Source: an uncultured SAR86 cluster bacterium (GTDB lineage: Bacteria; Pseudomonadota; Gammaproteobacteria; Magnimaribacterales; Magnimaribacteraceae). Taken from it: a stretch of 64,000 bases of DNA. How positions within the stretch are numbered: the first letter of the stretch is position 1; every line of letters begins with the position of its first letter. The translations under genes and the position numbers were made by a program. This document shows positions 36,922-44,899 of this stretch, in pieces. Below the pieces are notes generated by a model. That model made no database searches. It saw only the letters and a program-made list of their open reading frames with translations, and had not been told where the DNA came from. The DNA is taken from the NCBI GenBank assembly GCA_902618945.1, contig CACNCK010000002.1:1-64000 (forward strand), in the 5' to 3' direction.

Positions 36922-39537
36922 ATGTTTAGAAAACTATTCTACATTCCACTTATTTCTTTTTTTATCTTTTCTAGTCTTTTATTCGCAAGAGATGTGGAAG
37001 AGGTAGTAGTAACAGGTTCATATATTAAGGGTAGTCCGACTGATGGTGCTTCACCTGTTGAGCTTTATGATAGAGACACAATAGAAGGTATTGGTGCAGT
37101 AGATGCTGCAGATATAACCGCTAATATGGTTATAGATTCTGGATCTGAAAATAATGCTGATTCTTTCACCTCGGGTGCACTTCAAGGTAGAACAAATGTT
37201 AACTTGAGAGGTCTAGGTCTATCATCAACGCTTGTACTTTTTGATGGCAGAAGACAAACAGTAACTGGTTCAACTGCTAATGACGGAAGCGTATTCGTAA
37301 ATACTTCAGCTATTCCAGTGATAGCTCTTGATAGAGTTGAAGTCTTGAAAGAGGGCGCTGCATCAGTTTATGGATCTGATGCTGTTGCTGGAGTTGTTAA
37401 CTACATCTTTAGAAGAGACTTTACTGGTCTTGAAGTCGATATTACTTCTCAAGAGACTGATCTTGGAGACTCCGAAGACCAAAGGGCAAGTTTTATTTGG
37501 GGTGCTGAAAGTGGTGATACTAATTTAGTCGTTGCCTACAGCGCATTAGACAGATCTCCTTTGTCACAAAGCGAACTAGAATTAGCGCCATTGGGTGTAA
37601 GTGGTCTAGGAACAAGCTTTTTACTATTTGGACCATCAACGGTTGATTCAGGACCATATGCAGGAACATACACTGCGTTTCAAAACGTGCCTGATCCAAA
37701 TTGTATTGCAAATAAAGGCATTTTAATTCCTCAAGCTAGTGGAAGTCGTTGTGGTTTTAAATTCGGACCAAGATTCAATATTGTGAATGATGAAGATCAT
37801 GATCAACTTTACGTATCTCTAAAGACAGCACTGACAAGTGGTGTCAATGCTGAACTAGATTACCTAAAAGCAGATACAAAAGTTTATGACAATCCTCAAT
37901 CCCCTTCATATCCTGCTTTATCTTATTTGAGTACAGCAAATTTAATAGCACCTGGTAAGGGAGGAAATCCATTTGGAGTTCCTGTAATGTGGATAGGAAG
38001 GCCTTTAGCTTCAGCATTCCCATCTCCTTTTGCACCTAGAGATATCGAAATGGAAAGAGTTTCATTCGGATTATCAGGAACATATGAAAATGGTTTCGAT
38101 TGGGATTTCCATATGACTCGAAGTGCAGAGGATAATTATGGTAGACAACCAGACACTGGCACATCAAAGTTAACTGCTGCAATTGACGGAACTGGTGGAC
38201 CGACCGGTGATCAAACCTTTAATCTTTTTGATCCTTCTGCAAACTCCCAAGAATTAAGAGATTGGATGAGATCGGACCAAGAAACATGGACTAATGTCGT
38301 TTTATCTGTTGTTGATTATGTGGTATCTGGGCAAGTTGGAAATGTAGATATGGCAGTTGGGCTTCAATCAAGAAGTGAAAAATATGATATTACTAGAAGT
38401 GCTAACTCAATTGTAGAATTTGATGCAGTTGGAAATTTAACCGTACCAGCAGACATGATTTTCTTAGGTGGTGGAACAGAATCAAGTGCATCTAGAAGAA
38501 CAAATGCTGTCTTCATGGAAGCTTCAACTGATTTATCTGATCAACTTGAACTAAAAGGAGCCATTCGATATGAGGATCTAGAGACTGATTCTAATGTTGA
38601 TCCTAAGATTTCTTTGCGATATCAAGCGAATGATGACGTCGTTTTGAGGGCTTCTGTGAGTACTTCATTCAGAGAACCTTCACTATCACAGTTATTTACA
38701 AGTGGTGTGGGCTTACAAGGTATTCAAGATTATAATCCTGATGGTTCAGCTAAAGGCGGCACTTTATTTATAAGAATTGCTCAAGCGGGTAATTTGAACT
38801 TAAAACCAGAAGAAGCCGACAACATGAATATAGGTGTTATCTGGAGTCCTACAGATAACTTTGAAGCAAAACTGGATTACTGGATGGTCGATTATACAAA
38901 TGTAATCACCATTGAAAGCGCTCAAGGAATTGTTGCAAGAACACCTAACAGTTCAAAAGTCCAAAGGACTATTGACGGAACGTTAATTGGAGTAACTACT
39001 AATTATTTCAATGCTTCTTCGGTTGATACTAATGGTTTTGACCTTGAAATGTCTTATGGAATGGATACAGCAATAGGTGAAATGCTTTTAGGTTTAAATG
39101 CTTCACACATGCTTCAGTATGAAATTCCAGTGGCAGGCGTTGCGACAGACGTAGTGGGATTATTTAACCATGATAACTTTGCAAGATCTCTACCTGAAAC
39201 TAAGATGGTATTATCAGCAATGTTACAGTCAGGAAAGCATTCTGCTGCTGCTTATGGAAGATGGGTATCAAGTTACGAAACTACAAGACCAGTTAGCGCT
39301 TCTGCTGCTGCACAAGGTTTCACTCAAGACATTGATAGTATGTTTACTGTAGACCTTCAGTACAATTACACTTTTGATTTCAATGGTGAAGATGATTTAA
39401 AACTTACACTTGGAGTCAAAAATGCATTTGATGAGGAAGTACCGCAAGTTTATGATGCTTCAAATTGGAGTTATGATCCAAAACATCATGATCCTAGAGG
39501 TAGAATGATCTCAGTAGGATTAAAATTGACTATGTAA
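36922..39537 (+). CDS. TonB-dependent receptor 2
   Basis: Outer-membrane receptor, 871 residues. Signal peptide about 1-22, then VEEVVVTGSYIKG as the TonB-box region (25-37). The plug has LSSTLVLFDGRRQTV and RVEVLKEGAASVYGSDAVAGVVNY-type sequence; the remainder is the barrel, ending RMISVGLKLTM. GGGGAG precedes the ATG by seven bases. Two Cys (in DPNCIANKG and SRCGFKFG) fall in an early extracellular loop and could form a disulfide. The ligand is unknown. A strong terminator follows. Confidence 0.92.
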   Translation: MFRKLFYIPLISFFIFSSLLFARDVEEVVVTGSYIKGSPTDGASPVELYDRDTIEGIGAVDAADITANMVIDSGSENNADSFTSGALQGRTNVNLRGLGLSSTLVLFDGRRQTVTGSTANDGSVFVNTSAIPVIALDRVEVLKEGAASVYGSDAVAGVVNYIFRRDFTGLEVDITSQETDLGDSEDQRASFIWGAESGDTNLVVAYSALDRSPLSQSELELAPLGVSGLGTSFLLFGPSTVDSGPYAGTYTAFQNVPDPNCIANKGILIPQASGSRCGFKFGPRFNIVNDEDHDQLYVSLKTALTSGVNAELDYLKADTKVYDNPQSPSYPALSYLSTANLIAPGKGGNPFGVPVMWIGRPLASAFPSPFAPRDIEMERVSFGLSGTYENGFDWDFHMTRSAEDNYGRQPDTGTSKLTAAIDGTGGPTGDQTFNLFDPSANSQELRDWMRSDQETWTNVVLSVVDYVVSGQVGNVDMAVGLQSRSEKYDITRSANSIVEFDAVGNLTVPADMIFLGGGTESSASRRTNAVFMEASTDLSDQLELKGAIRYEDLETDSNVDPKISLRYQANDDVVLRASVSTSFREPSLSQLFTSGVGLQGIQDYNPDGSAKGGTLFIRIAQAGNLNLKPEEADNMNIGVIWSPTDNFEAKLDYWMVDYTNVITIESAQGIVARTPNSSKVQRTIDGTLIGVTTNYFNASSVDTNGFDLEMSYGMDTAIGEMLLGLNASHMLQYEIPVAGVATDVVGLFNHDNFARSLPETKMVLSAMLQSGKHSAAAYGRWVSSYETTRPVSASAAAQGFTQDIDSMFTVDLQYNYTFDFNGEDDLKLTLGVKNAFDEEVPQVYDASNWSYDPKHHDPRGRMISVGLKLTM

Positions 39538-39548
39538 ATTGTTCCATT

Positions 39549-39580
39549 AAAAAAAACCCAGCTCAGGCTGGGTTTTTTTT
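39549..39580 (+). terminator. Intrinsic terminator behind TonB receptor 2
   Basis: A8-CCCAGC, loop TCAG, GCTGGG-T8: a 14-base-pair, nearly perfect hairpin starting 12 bases after the stop codon. A-rich 5' arm makes it potentially bidirectional. Confidence 0.93.
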
Positions 39581-39603
39581 ATGCATATAGTTTTTTTAAA
39601 ATG

Positions 39604-39609
39604 TATAAT
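39604..39609 (+). promoter_or_regulatory. -10 box of tRNA-Pro
   Basis: A perfect TATAAT, 13 bases before the mature tRNA 5' end. No convincing -35 (ATGCAT at 17-base spacing). Confidence 0.55.
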
Positions 39610-39622
39610 TTAAGACTTTTTT

Positions 39623-39699
39623 CGGGGCATAGCGCAGCCTGGTAGCGCACCTGCTTTGGGAGCAGGTGGTCGCAGGTTCAAATCCTGCTGCCCCGACCA
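39623..39699 (+). tRNA. tRNA-Pro(TGG)
   Basis: Acceptor CGGGGCA pairs with TGCCCCG; anticodon arm CCTGC / GCAGG with loop TTTGGGA and anticodon TGG at 39657-39659; T-arm GTTCAAATC; discriminator A and encoded CCA. The dadA-like start codon follows only 7 bases later. Confidence 0.97.
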
Positions 39700-39705
39700 G
39701 TTAAA

Positions 39706-40977
39706 TTGAATAAAAAACTGATTGTCATAATAGGAGGAGGGTTGCAGGGTTTAGCAACTGCAAACGCTCTCATAGAAAGAGGTGAAGAAATTTTACTTCT
39801 TGAGCGAGATAGTGACGTTGCCACCTCAACAAGTTTTGCGAATGCAGGTATGATGACCCCCTCACAGTCATCACCCTGGAATTCTCCATCTGATATTGCA
39901 CAAATCCTTGCTGGCATTGGCAAGGTAGACAGCCCTATGCTAATGAAAGTAGATCAAATTCCATCTTTATTTTTTTGGGGATTAAAGTTTATAAGAAACT
40001 CAACACCAAAAAGATTCAAAGAAATATCAAGAAATTTATTTGAGTTAGCTAATTACAGCAAAAACCTCACCGTTGAATTCAGAAAAAGAAATAATGTTAC
40101 TTATGATGAATCTGAGAAAGGAACATTGAAGATTTACAGAAACTCTGAATCAATGAACAAATCCATAAGCCAGCAAGAAAAAATATTTTCTAATCTTGAT
40201 GCCGTAAAAATAATAAATAAAGAAGAATTAGTAGAACTAGAACCTCAACTTAAGGAAATACAAACTGAACTTTCAGGAGGACTTTTGTTTTCTAATGATG
40301 AAGTTGGAGATGCATATAAGTTTTGTAAAATTCTTGAAGAAAGAATAAGAAATAATGGTGGTAGAATTTTAACAAAGACTAACATTAATAAGATCCTTAT
40401 TAATAAAGGTCACGTCAAAGGCATTGTCACAGAAAGGGCTATACTAGAGGCAGAAAGAGTCGTTATTTGCAGCGGATCTTGGTCTAGAGAGCTTTTGAAA
40501 AAAGTTGGTCTCAACTTACCTGTAAGACCTGTTAAAGGTTATTCGCTAACATTTGATACTACAGGGTTAAACAATGTTCCAAATATATCTTTAGTGGATG
40601 AAAGCATTCATACAGCTGTAACTTCCTTTCAAAATAGAATCAGGGTAGCAGGAACTGCAGAATTTGCTGGCTATGATGATGCTATCCACCCCAAAAGAAT
40701 AGATTATTTATATAGGATGCTAGAAAACATATATCCTAGTTTGTACAGACAATTAGAAGAAGGAGAAGGAAAGATTTGGCATGGCTTTAGACCGATGAGT
40801 GCGGACGGCTTACCATTCATTGGCAATACAAAAATAGAGGGTTTGTTTGTAAATTGTGGTCAAGGCCATTTGGGGTGGACGCTTGCAATGGGATCTGCAG
40901 CACTACTGGCGGACCAATTGCAATTCAAAGATTCAGAAATTGATAAAAATCCTTATCTCGCGAGTAGATCACTTTAA
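39706..40977 (+). CDS. dadA: D-amino-acid dehydrogenase-like FAD oxidoreductase
   Basis: FAD-dependent amino-acid oxidase/dehydrogenase, 423 residues. Start is TTG, directly followed by KKLIVIIGGGLQGLATAN with the FAD-binding GGGLQG (10-15). Other landmarks: TSFANAGMMTPSQSSPW (42-58), the GYSLTFD strand, IWHGFRPMSADGLPFIG and the C-terminal GQGHLGWTLAMGSA. These fit DadA, which oxidises D-amino acids to oxo acids and ammonia and feeds electrons to quinones. No ribosome binding site exists, because the tRNA-Pro 3' end lies just upstream; if processed from a shared transcript the mRNA would be nearly leaderless. Confidence 0.85.
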   Translation: MNKKLIVIIGGGLQGLATANALIERGEEILLLERDSDVATSTSFANAGMMTPSQSSPWNSPSDIAQILAGIGKVDSPMLMKVDQIPSLFFWGLKFIRNSTPKRFKEISRNLFELANYSKNLTVEFRKRNNVTYDESEKGTLKIYRNSESMNKSISQQEKIFSNLDAVKIINKEELVELEPQLKEIQTELSGGLLFSNDEVGDAYKFCKILEERIRNNGGRILTKTNINKILINKGHVKGIVTERAILEAERVVICSGSWSRELLKKVGLNLPVRPVKGYSLTFDTTGLNNVPNISLVDESIHTAVTSFQNRIRVAGTAEFAGYDDAIHPKRIDYLYRMLENIYPSLYRQLEEGEGKIWHGFRPMSADGLPFIGNTKIEGLFVNCGQGHLGWTLAMGSAALLADQLQFKDSEIDKNPYLASRSL

Positions 40978-41007
40978 ATTATTCATTTTCAATTCTATTG
41001 CTTGAGA

Positions 41008-41013
41008 TATAAT
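41008..41013 (+). promoter_or_regulatory. -10 box of tRNA-Arg
   Basis: Perfect TATAAT, 8 bases before the mature 5' end. The -35 is not obvious. Confidence 0.5.
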
Positions 41014-41021
41014 TCATGCAA

Positions 41022-41099
41022 CTCCTCGTAGCTCAGTTGGATTAGAGCAACTGCCTTCTAAGCAGTGGGTCGCAGGTTCGAGTCCTGCCGAGGAGGCCA
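41022..41099 (+). tRNA. tRNA-Arg(TCT)
   Basis: Acceptor CTCCTCG pairs with CGAGGAG; D-arm GCTC...GAGC; anticodon arm ACTGC / GCAGT with loop CTTCTAA, anticodon TCT at 41057-41059; T-arm GTTCGAGTC; discriminator G and encoded CCA. Confidence 0.97.
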
Positions 41100-41146
41100 C
41101 TTCTATTTATAGATTTATATTTTTCAAATACTTGAAGGCTCCAATC

Positions 41147-41188
41147 ATGAAAGATAAAATAATTTATAAATTTTTTTCTAAATGTTAG
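41147..41188 (+). CDS. Possible 13-residue leader peptide overlapping acyP
   Basis: The frame MKDKIIYKFFSKC starts with ATG, has GAAGG eight bases upstream, and its stop TAG overlaps the acyP ATG region by 7 bases. acyP itself has only T-rich sequence before its start, so ribosomes finishing this peptide could re-initiate there. It is short enough to occur by chance; the case rests on the ribosome binding site and the overlap. Confidence 0.35.
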   Translation: MKDKIIYKFFSKC

Positions 41189-41451
41189 GTTCACACATTT
41201 CTGTTTACGGCGAAGTTCAAGGATCAGGTTTTAGATCTTGGGCAAAAGAGCAATGCGCAAAACTAGGTTTATCCGGTTGGGCAAGAAAGGCGTCAGATGG
41301 TTCAATTGAAATTTTTGTGCAAGGAGAAGGAGATTCAATAAATTCATTTATATCGCTGTGCTGGGATGGCCCTGCTTTTTCTCATGTAGATGATGTACTT
41401 GTACAAGATGCCAATTCAGACGAATCTATCTCAGGATTTGAAATATATTAA
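41182..41451 (+). CDS. acyP: Acylphosphatase, catalytic Asn replaced
   Basis: A complete 89-residue acylphosphatase domain, the usual size. GEVQGSGFRSWA (10-21) contains the phosphate loop with catalytic Arg (R18), and DGSIEIFVQG follows. Where the family has the water-orienting Asn (GWVRN-type motif) this protein reads GWARKASDG, with Lys (K36). Classical activity may therefore be weakened or changed. No ribosome binding site of its own; a small upstream frame may couple its translation. Lies between tRNA-Arg and tRNA-His. Confidence 0.88.
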   Translation: MLGSHISVYGEVQGSGFRSWAKEQCAKLGLSGWARKASDGSIEIFVQGEGDSINSFISLCWDGPAFSHVDDVLVQDANSDESISGFEIY

Positions 41452-41477
41452 ATTTATCATCTCCAATTTTTATTAGG

Positions 41478-41486
41478 TGCTAAAAT
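41478..41486 (+). promoter_or_regulatory. Extended -10 of tRNA-His / tig
   Basis: TGC-TAAAAT fits an extended -10 element, ending 11 bases before the tRNA 5' end. The tig gene begins 11 bases after the tRNA, so the same promoter may serve both. Confidence 0.5.
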
Positions 41487-41497
41487 ATTAATTTTTT

Positions 41498-41574
41498 GGT
41501 GGGCGTAGCTCAGTTGGTAGAGCCCTGGATTGTGATTCCAGTGGTCGTGGGTTCGAGCCCCATCGCCCACCCCA
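41498..41574 (+). tRNA. tRNA-His(GTG)
   Basis: Acceptor GTGGGCG pairs with CGCCCAC, with the extra G at position -1 facing the discriminator C, as required for tRNA-His. Anticodon arm CTGGA / TCCAG, loop TTGTGAT, anticodon GTG at 41532-41534. CCA encoded. Confidence 0.97.
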
Positions 41575-41585
41575 AAGGATAAACT

Positions 41586-42893
41586 ATGAAATTTTCGTTC
41601 AAATCAAAAGCAGATATAAATCAAAGTCTCCCGATAGTAGTGCTCAATAAAGACATTGAAGAGCAAGTTTTGATAAAGCTCAAGAAGGCTCAAAAAGAAT
41701 CTAAGCTTAAAGGGTTCAGAAAGGGTAAAGCGCCTATGGATGTTGTTGAGGGAATCTATGGTCCTGAGATTAGACAAGACGTCCTTTGGGATTTGGCAAG
41801 TAAATCATTTGCAAAACTTGCTGAAGAAAAAGATTTAAAAATCGTCAGTAGACCAAATTTGATTCCTGAACAAATTGAAGTCGGTAAGGACGCAAAGTTC
41901 AAGGCCACCTTTGAGATATATCCAGAAGTCAAAATATCAAAGATGAGTAAAATCTCTTACACAAATTTTCTATGTGAAATCACAGAAGAAGACTTGGATA
42001 AGACAATCACAAACCTTCAAAAAAGAATGAGTCAGTGGGTACCCTCCAAAGATAAATCTAAAAGTGGAGATCAAGTTAGGATCGACTTCGTTGGAAAAAT
42101 TGAAGGTGAGGAATTTGAAGGAGGAACCGCAGAAGACTTTACGGTTGAGATAGGTTCAAAGTCAATGATTGAGGGTTTTGAGGATGGCTTGATAGGATTT
42201 GAAGCAGGAGAGAAGACTGTGCTTGAATTGAAGTTCCCAGATGATTATGGAAAGAAAGATCTCGCATCAAAACCTGTAAGTTTTGAAACAAAAATAAATG
42301 AAGTTCTTTGCTCAAAGTTACCAGAACTAAATGAGGAATTTTTTAAAGGAACCGGTATAGAGACAGATAATATAGAGGTTTTCAAGAAAGAAGTTCGCTC
42401 AAATCTAGAGGAAGATTTAAAAAATATAATCAATGGAAAAGTTAAGCAAAGTCTTTTTGATGCTCTTTTACAAGCAAATGATTTCGAGATTCCTTTTTCA
42501 ATGGTTGATTCTGAGGTTTCTAACATGAAATATGATACAGCCAGAAGAATGGGTATGGATCCGAAAGATCTGAAAGAGGATCTGTTTCCGGATGAAACAT
42601 TTAAGGAAGAAGCCACTAAGAGAGTTAAAGTTGGTATATTGCTCAATAAAATTATTGAAGACAAAGGGTTAAAACCTGATGGAGATAAAGTTAAAGAAAT
42701 CATCGAAGAAAGAGCAAAAAACTATAAAGATCCTCAACAAGTTATTAATTACTTTTATTCAGATGATGAGCAGCTAAGAAACATTGAATCAATTTCTCTA
42801 GAAGAACAAGTTGTTGAAGCTATAAAGGTCGAAGCTAAATCTATTGATGAAAATATTTCTTACGAAGATTGTGTTTCTGGAACTTATGGTTGA
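41586..42893 (+). CDS. tig: Trigger factor
   Basis: Ribosome-associated chaperone and peptidyl-prolyl isomerase, 435 residues, full length. The N-terminal ribosome-binding domain has the signature GFRKGKAPMDVVEGIYG (43-59). An FKBP-like isomerase domain follows (about 155-240, DQVRIDFVGKIEGEEFEGG), then the helical C-terminal chaperone arms. It starts a conserved protein-quality-control run (tig-clpP-clpX-lon-hup-ppiD). The clpP promoter overlaps its stop codon. Confidence 0.97.
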   Translation: MKFSFKSKADINQSLPIVVLNKDIEEQVLIKLKKAQKESKLKGFRKGKAPMDVVEGIYGPEIRQDVLWDLASKSFAKLAEEKDLKIVSRPNLIPEQIEVGKDAKFKATFEIYPEVKISKMSKISYTNFLCEITEEDLDKTITNLQKRMSQWVPSKDKSKSGDQVRIDFVGKIEGEEFEGGTAEDFTVEIGSKSMIEGFEDGLIGFEAGEKTVLELKFPDDYGKKDLASKPVSFETKINEVLCSKLPELNEEFFKGTGIETDNIEVFKKEVRSNLEEDLKNIINGKVKQSLFDALLQANDFEIPFSMVDSEVSNMKYDTARRMGMDPKDLKEDLFPDETFKEEATKRVKVGILLNKIIEDKGLKPDGDKVKEIIEERAKNYKDPQQVINYFYSDDEQLRNIESISLEEQVVEAIKVEAKSIDENISYEDCVSGTYG

Positions 42894-42917
42894 AAATATT
42901 TTCACAATCCCCATTTA
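42889..42917 (+). promoter_or_regulatory. Candidate sigma-32 heat-shock promoter of clpP
   Basis: GTTGAA, 14 bases, CCCCATTTA: five of six bases match the CTTGAA -35 and all match the CCCCAT-core -10 of the E. coli RpoH consensus. The -35 overlaps the tig stop. The transcript would start about 14 bases before the clpP ATG. Confidence 0.7.
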
Positions 42918-42936
42918 AATACAGAGGAAGATGTAA

Positions 42937-43557
42937 ATGAGTAAAGAAAATTTAAATCTCGGAAATCAACTAGTACCTATGGTTGTTGAACAGACGCCAA
43001 GAGGTGAACGAGCCTATGATATTTATTCAAGATTGCTGAAAGAAAGAGTGATCTTTTTAACAGGACCTGTAGAAGATTACGGCGCAAATTTGATAGTGGC
43101 TCAGATGCTTTACTTAGAAGCAGAGAATCCCGATAAAGATATACATCTTTATATTAACTCACCAGGGGGTTCGGTTACAGCTGGGCTTTCAATTTACGAT
43201 ACTATGCAGTTTATTAAGCCTGACGTTTCTACGCTTTGCATAGGGCAAGCTGCAAGTATGGGGGCAATTTTATTATGTGGAGGAGCGAAAGGTAAAAGAC
43301 AGGCTCTTCCAAATTCAAGAGTTATGATTCATCAAGTATTGGGGGGATTTCAAGGTCAAGCAAGTGATATAGAGATTCATACTCAAGAGATACTATCTGT
43401 TAAAAAGAAATTAAATGAAATTTTAGCAAGCCATTCTGGTCAAAAGGTTGATAAGATAGCTAAAGACAGTGATAGAGATAATTTTATGTCTCCTGAACAA
43501 GCTGTAAAGTATGGATTAATTGATGATGTGGTTGATAGCCGCTCAGTCAAAAAATAA
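42937..43557 (+). CDS. clpP: ATP-dependent Clp protease proteolytic subunit
   Basis: Serine protease that forms the double-heptamer chamber used by ClpX. 206 residues, normal length including a short propeptide. Triad S107 (GQAASMGA), H132 (MIHQ) and D181 (RDNFMS). AGAGGAAG precedes the ATG. clpX follows after 11 bases. Confidence 0.98.
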   Translation: MSKENLNLGNQLVPMVVEQTPRGERAYDIYSRLLKERVIFLTGPVEDYGANLIVAQMLYLEAENPDKDIHLYINSPGGSVTAGLSIYDTMQFIKPDVSTLCIGQAASMGAILLCGGAKGKRQALPNSRVMIHQVLGGFQGQASDIEIHTQEILSVKKKLNEILASHSGQKVDKIAKDSDRDNFMSPEQAVKYGLIDDVVDSRSVKK

Positions 43558-43568
43558 AAGGAGATTTT

Positions 43569-44846
43569 ATGTCTGATAAAGGTAACACAGAAAACAATGA
43601 CGATAAGCTTTTATATTGTTCTTTTTGTGGAAAGAATCAAAATGAGGTTAGAAAGCTTATTGCAGGACCTTCTGTATATATATGCAACGAATGTATAGAT
43701 CTTTGTAACGACATAATCAAAGAAGAAATTTCTGAAACATCTGAGGCTGAGGAAGAAAAATTTCCAGTTCCAATCGAGATAAAAGCTACTCTAGATGAGT
43801 ATGTAATAGGCCAAGAGGGAGCCAAAAAGAATCTGTCAGTTGCAGTTTATAATCACTACAAGAGATTAAAAGGTGGAAAGAAGATAGATTCATCCGACGA
43901 AGTTGAACTTACAAAAAGTAACATTTTGCTTTTAGGCCCTACAGGCTCTGGTAAGACACTATTAGCACAGACCCTTGCTAGGTTACTAGATGTTCCCTTT
44001 ACTATTGCCGATGCAACAACTTTAACTGAAGCGGGTTATGTGGGTGAAGATGTTGAAAATATAATACAAAAACTTCTACAAAAATGTGATTACGATATTG
44101 AAAAAGCTCAATTAGGAATAGTCTACATTGATGAGATCGATAAGATAGCAAGGAAGTCAGACAATCCTTCTATCACAAGAGATGTTTCTGGAGAAGGAGT
44201 GCAGCAGGCTCTTCTTAAGCTAATTGAAGGAACTGTAGCCTCTGTCCCTCCTCAAGGTGGAAGAAAACATCCTCAACAAGAGTTTTTGCAAGTGGATACT
44301 TCCAATATATTGTTTATCTGTGGAGGTGCCTTCTCTGGTCTTGAGACTGTAATACAACAAAGATGTGAAGAGACTGGTATTGGATTTGGTGCAAATGTAA
44401 CTTCCATCAAATTAGAAAATGAAACAGATAAGCTCATAGAGCAAGTTCGCCCTGAGGATCTAATAAAATTCGGATTAATCCCAGAGTTTGTAGGGAGACT
44501 GCCTGTTATTACCACATTAGAACAGCTTGATGAGGAGGCCTTGGTTACAATACTTACTGAACCAAAGAATAGTCTTACTAAGCAATTCTCGAAACTATTT
44601 GAGATGGAGAAAGTAGAGTTAGACATAAGAGAAGATGCACTTCTTGAAATTGCAAAAAAAGCCATTGAGAGAAAAACTGGAGCAAGAGGTTTAAGATCAA
44701 TTCTTGAAAGTATATTGATGGAAACTATGTATAAAGTTCCATCAGAAGAGTCACTGAACAAGGTAGTTCTTGATGGCTCTGTTGTAAGGGGTGAGACTGA
44801 ACCTTTGATGGTCTATGAAAAGACTTCAAAAACTAAAACTGGTTAA
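43569..44846 (+). CDS. clpX: ATP-dependent Clp protease ATP-binding subunit
   Basis: AAA+ unfoldase feeding ClpP, 425 residues. N-terminal C4 zinc finger ([10 protein letters not shown] ... [10 protein letters not shown], about 17-47), Walker A GPTGSGKT, Walker [12 protein letters not shown], and a pore-loop region near GYVGED. The IGF-type ClpP loop appears as IGFG in [16 protein letters not shown] precedes the ATG. Co-transcribed with clpP. Confidence 0.98.
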   Translation: MSDKGNTENNDDKLLYCSFCGKNQNEVRKLIAGPSVYICNECIDLCNDIIKEEISETSEAEEEKFPVPIEIKATLDEYVIGQEGAKKNLSVAVYNHYKRLKGGKKIDSSDEVELTKSNILLLGPTGSGKTLLAQTLARLLDVPFTIADATTLTEAGYVGEDVENIIQKLLQKCDYDIEKAQLGIVYIDEIDKIARKSDNPSITRDVSGEGVQQALLKLIEGTVASVPPQGGRKHPQQEFLQVDTSNILFICGGAFSGLETVIQQRCEETGIGFGANVTSIKLENETDKLIEQVRPEDLIKFGLIPEFVGRLPVITTLEQLDEEALVTILTEPKNSLTKQFSKLFEMEKVELDIREDALLEIAKKAIERKTGARGLRSILESILMETMYKVPSEESLNKVVLDGSVVRGETEPLMVYEKTSKTKTG

Positions 44847-44848
44847 CT

Positions 44849-44876
44849 CTTGTTTTTTTTTGTTAAACCCCAATAT
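44849..44876 (+). promoter_or_regulatory. Candidate sigma-32 heat-shock promoter of lon
   Basis: CTTGTT, 13 bases (T-rich), CCCCAATAT: CTTG and CCCCA match the RpoH consensus with correct spacing. Located in the 53-base clpX-lon gap. Weaker than the clpP site because of the AA-to-TT change in the -35. Confidence 0.55.
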
Positions 44877-44899
44877 TAGACATATAACAAAGAATTATC

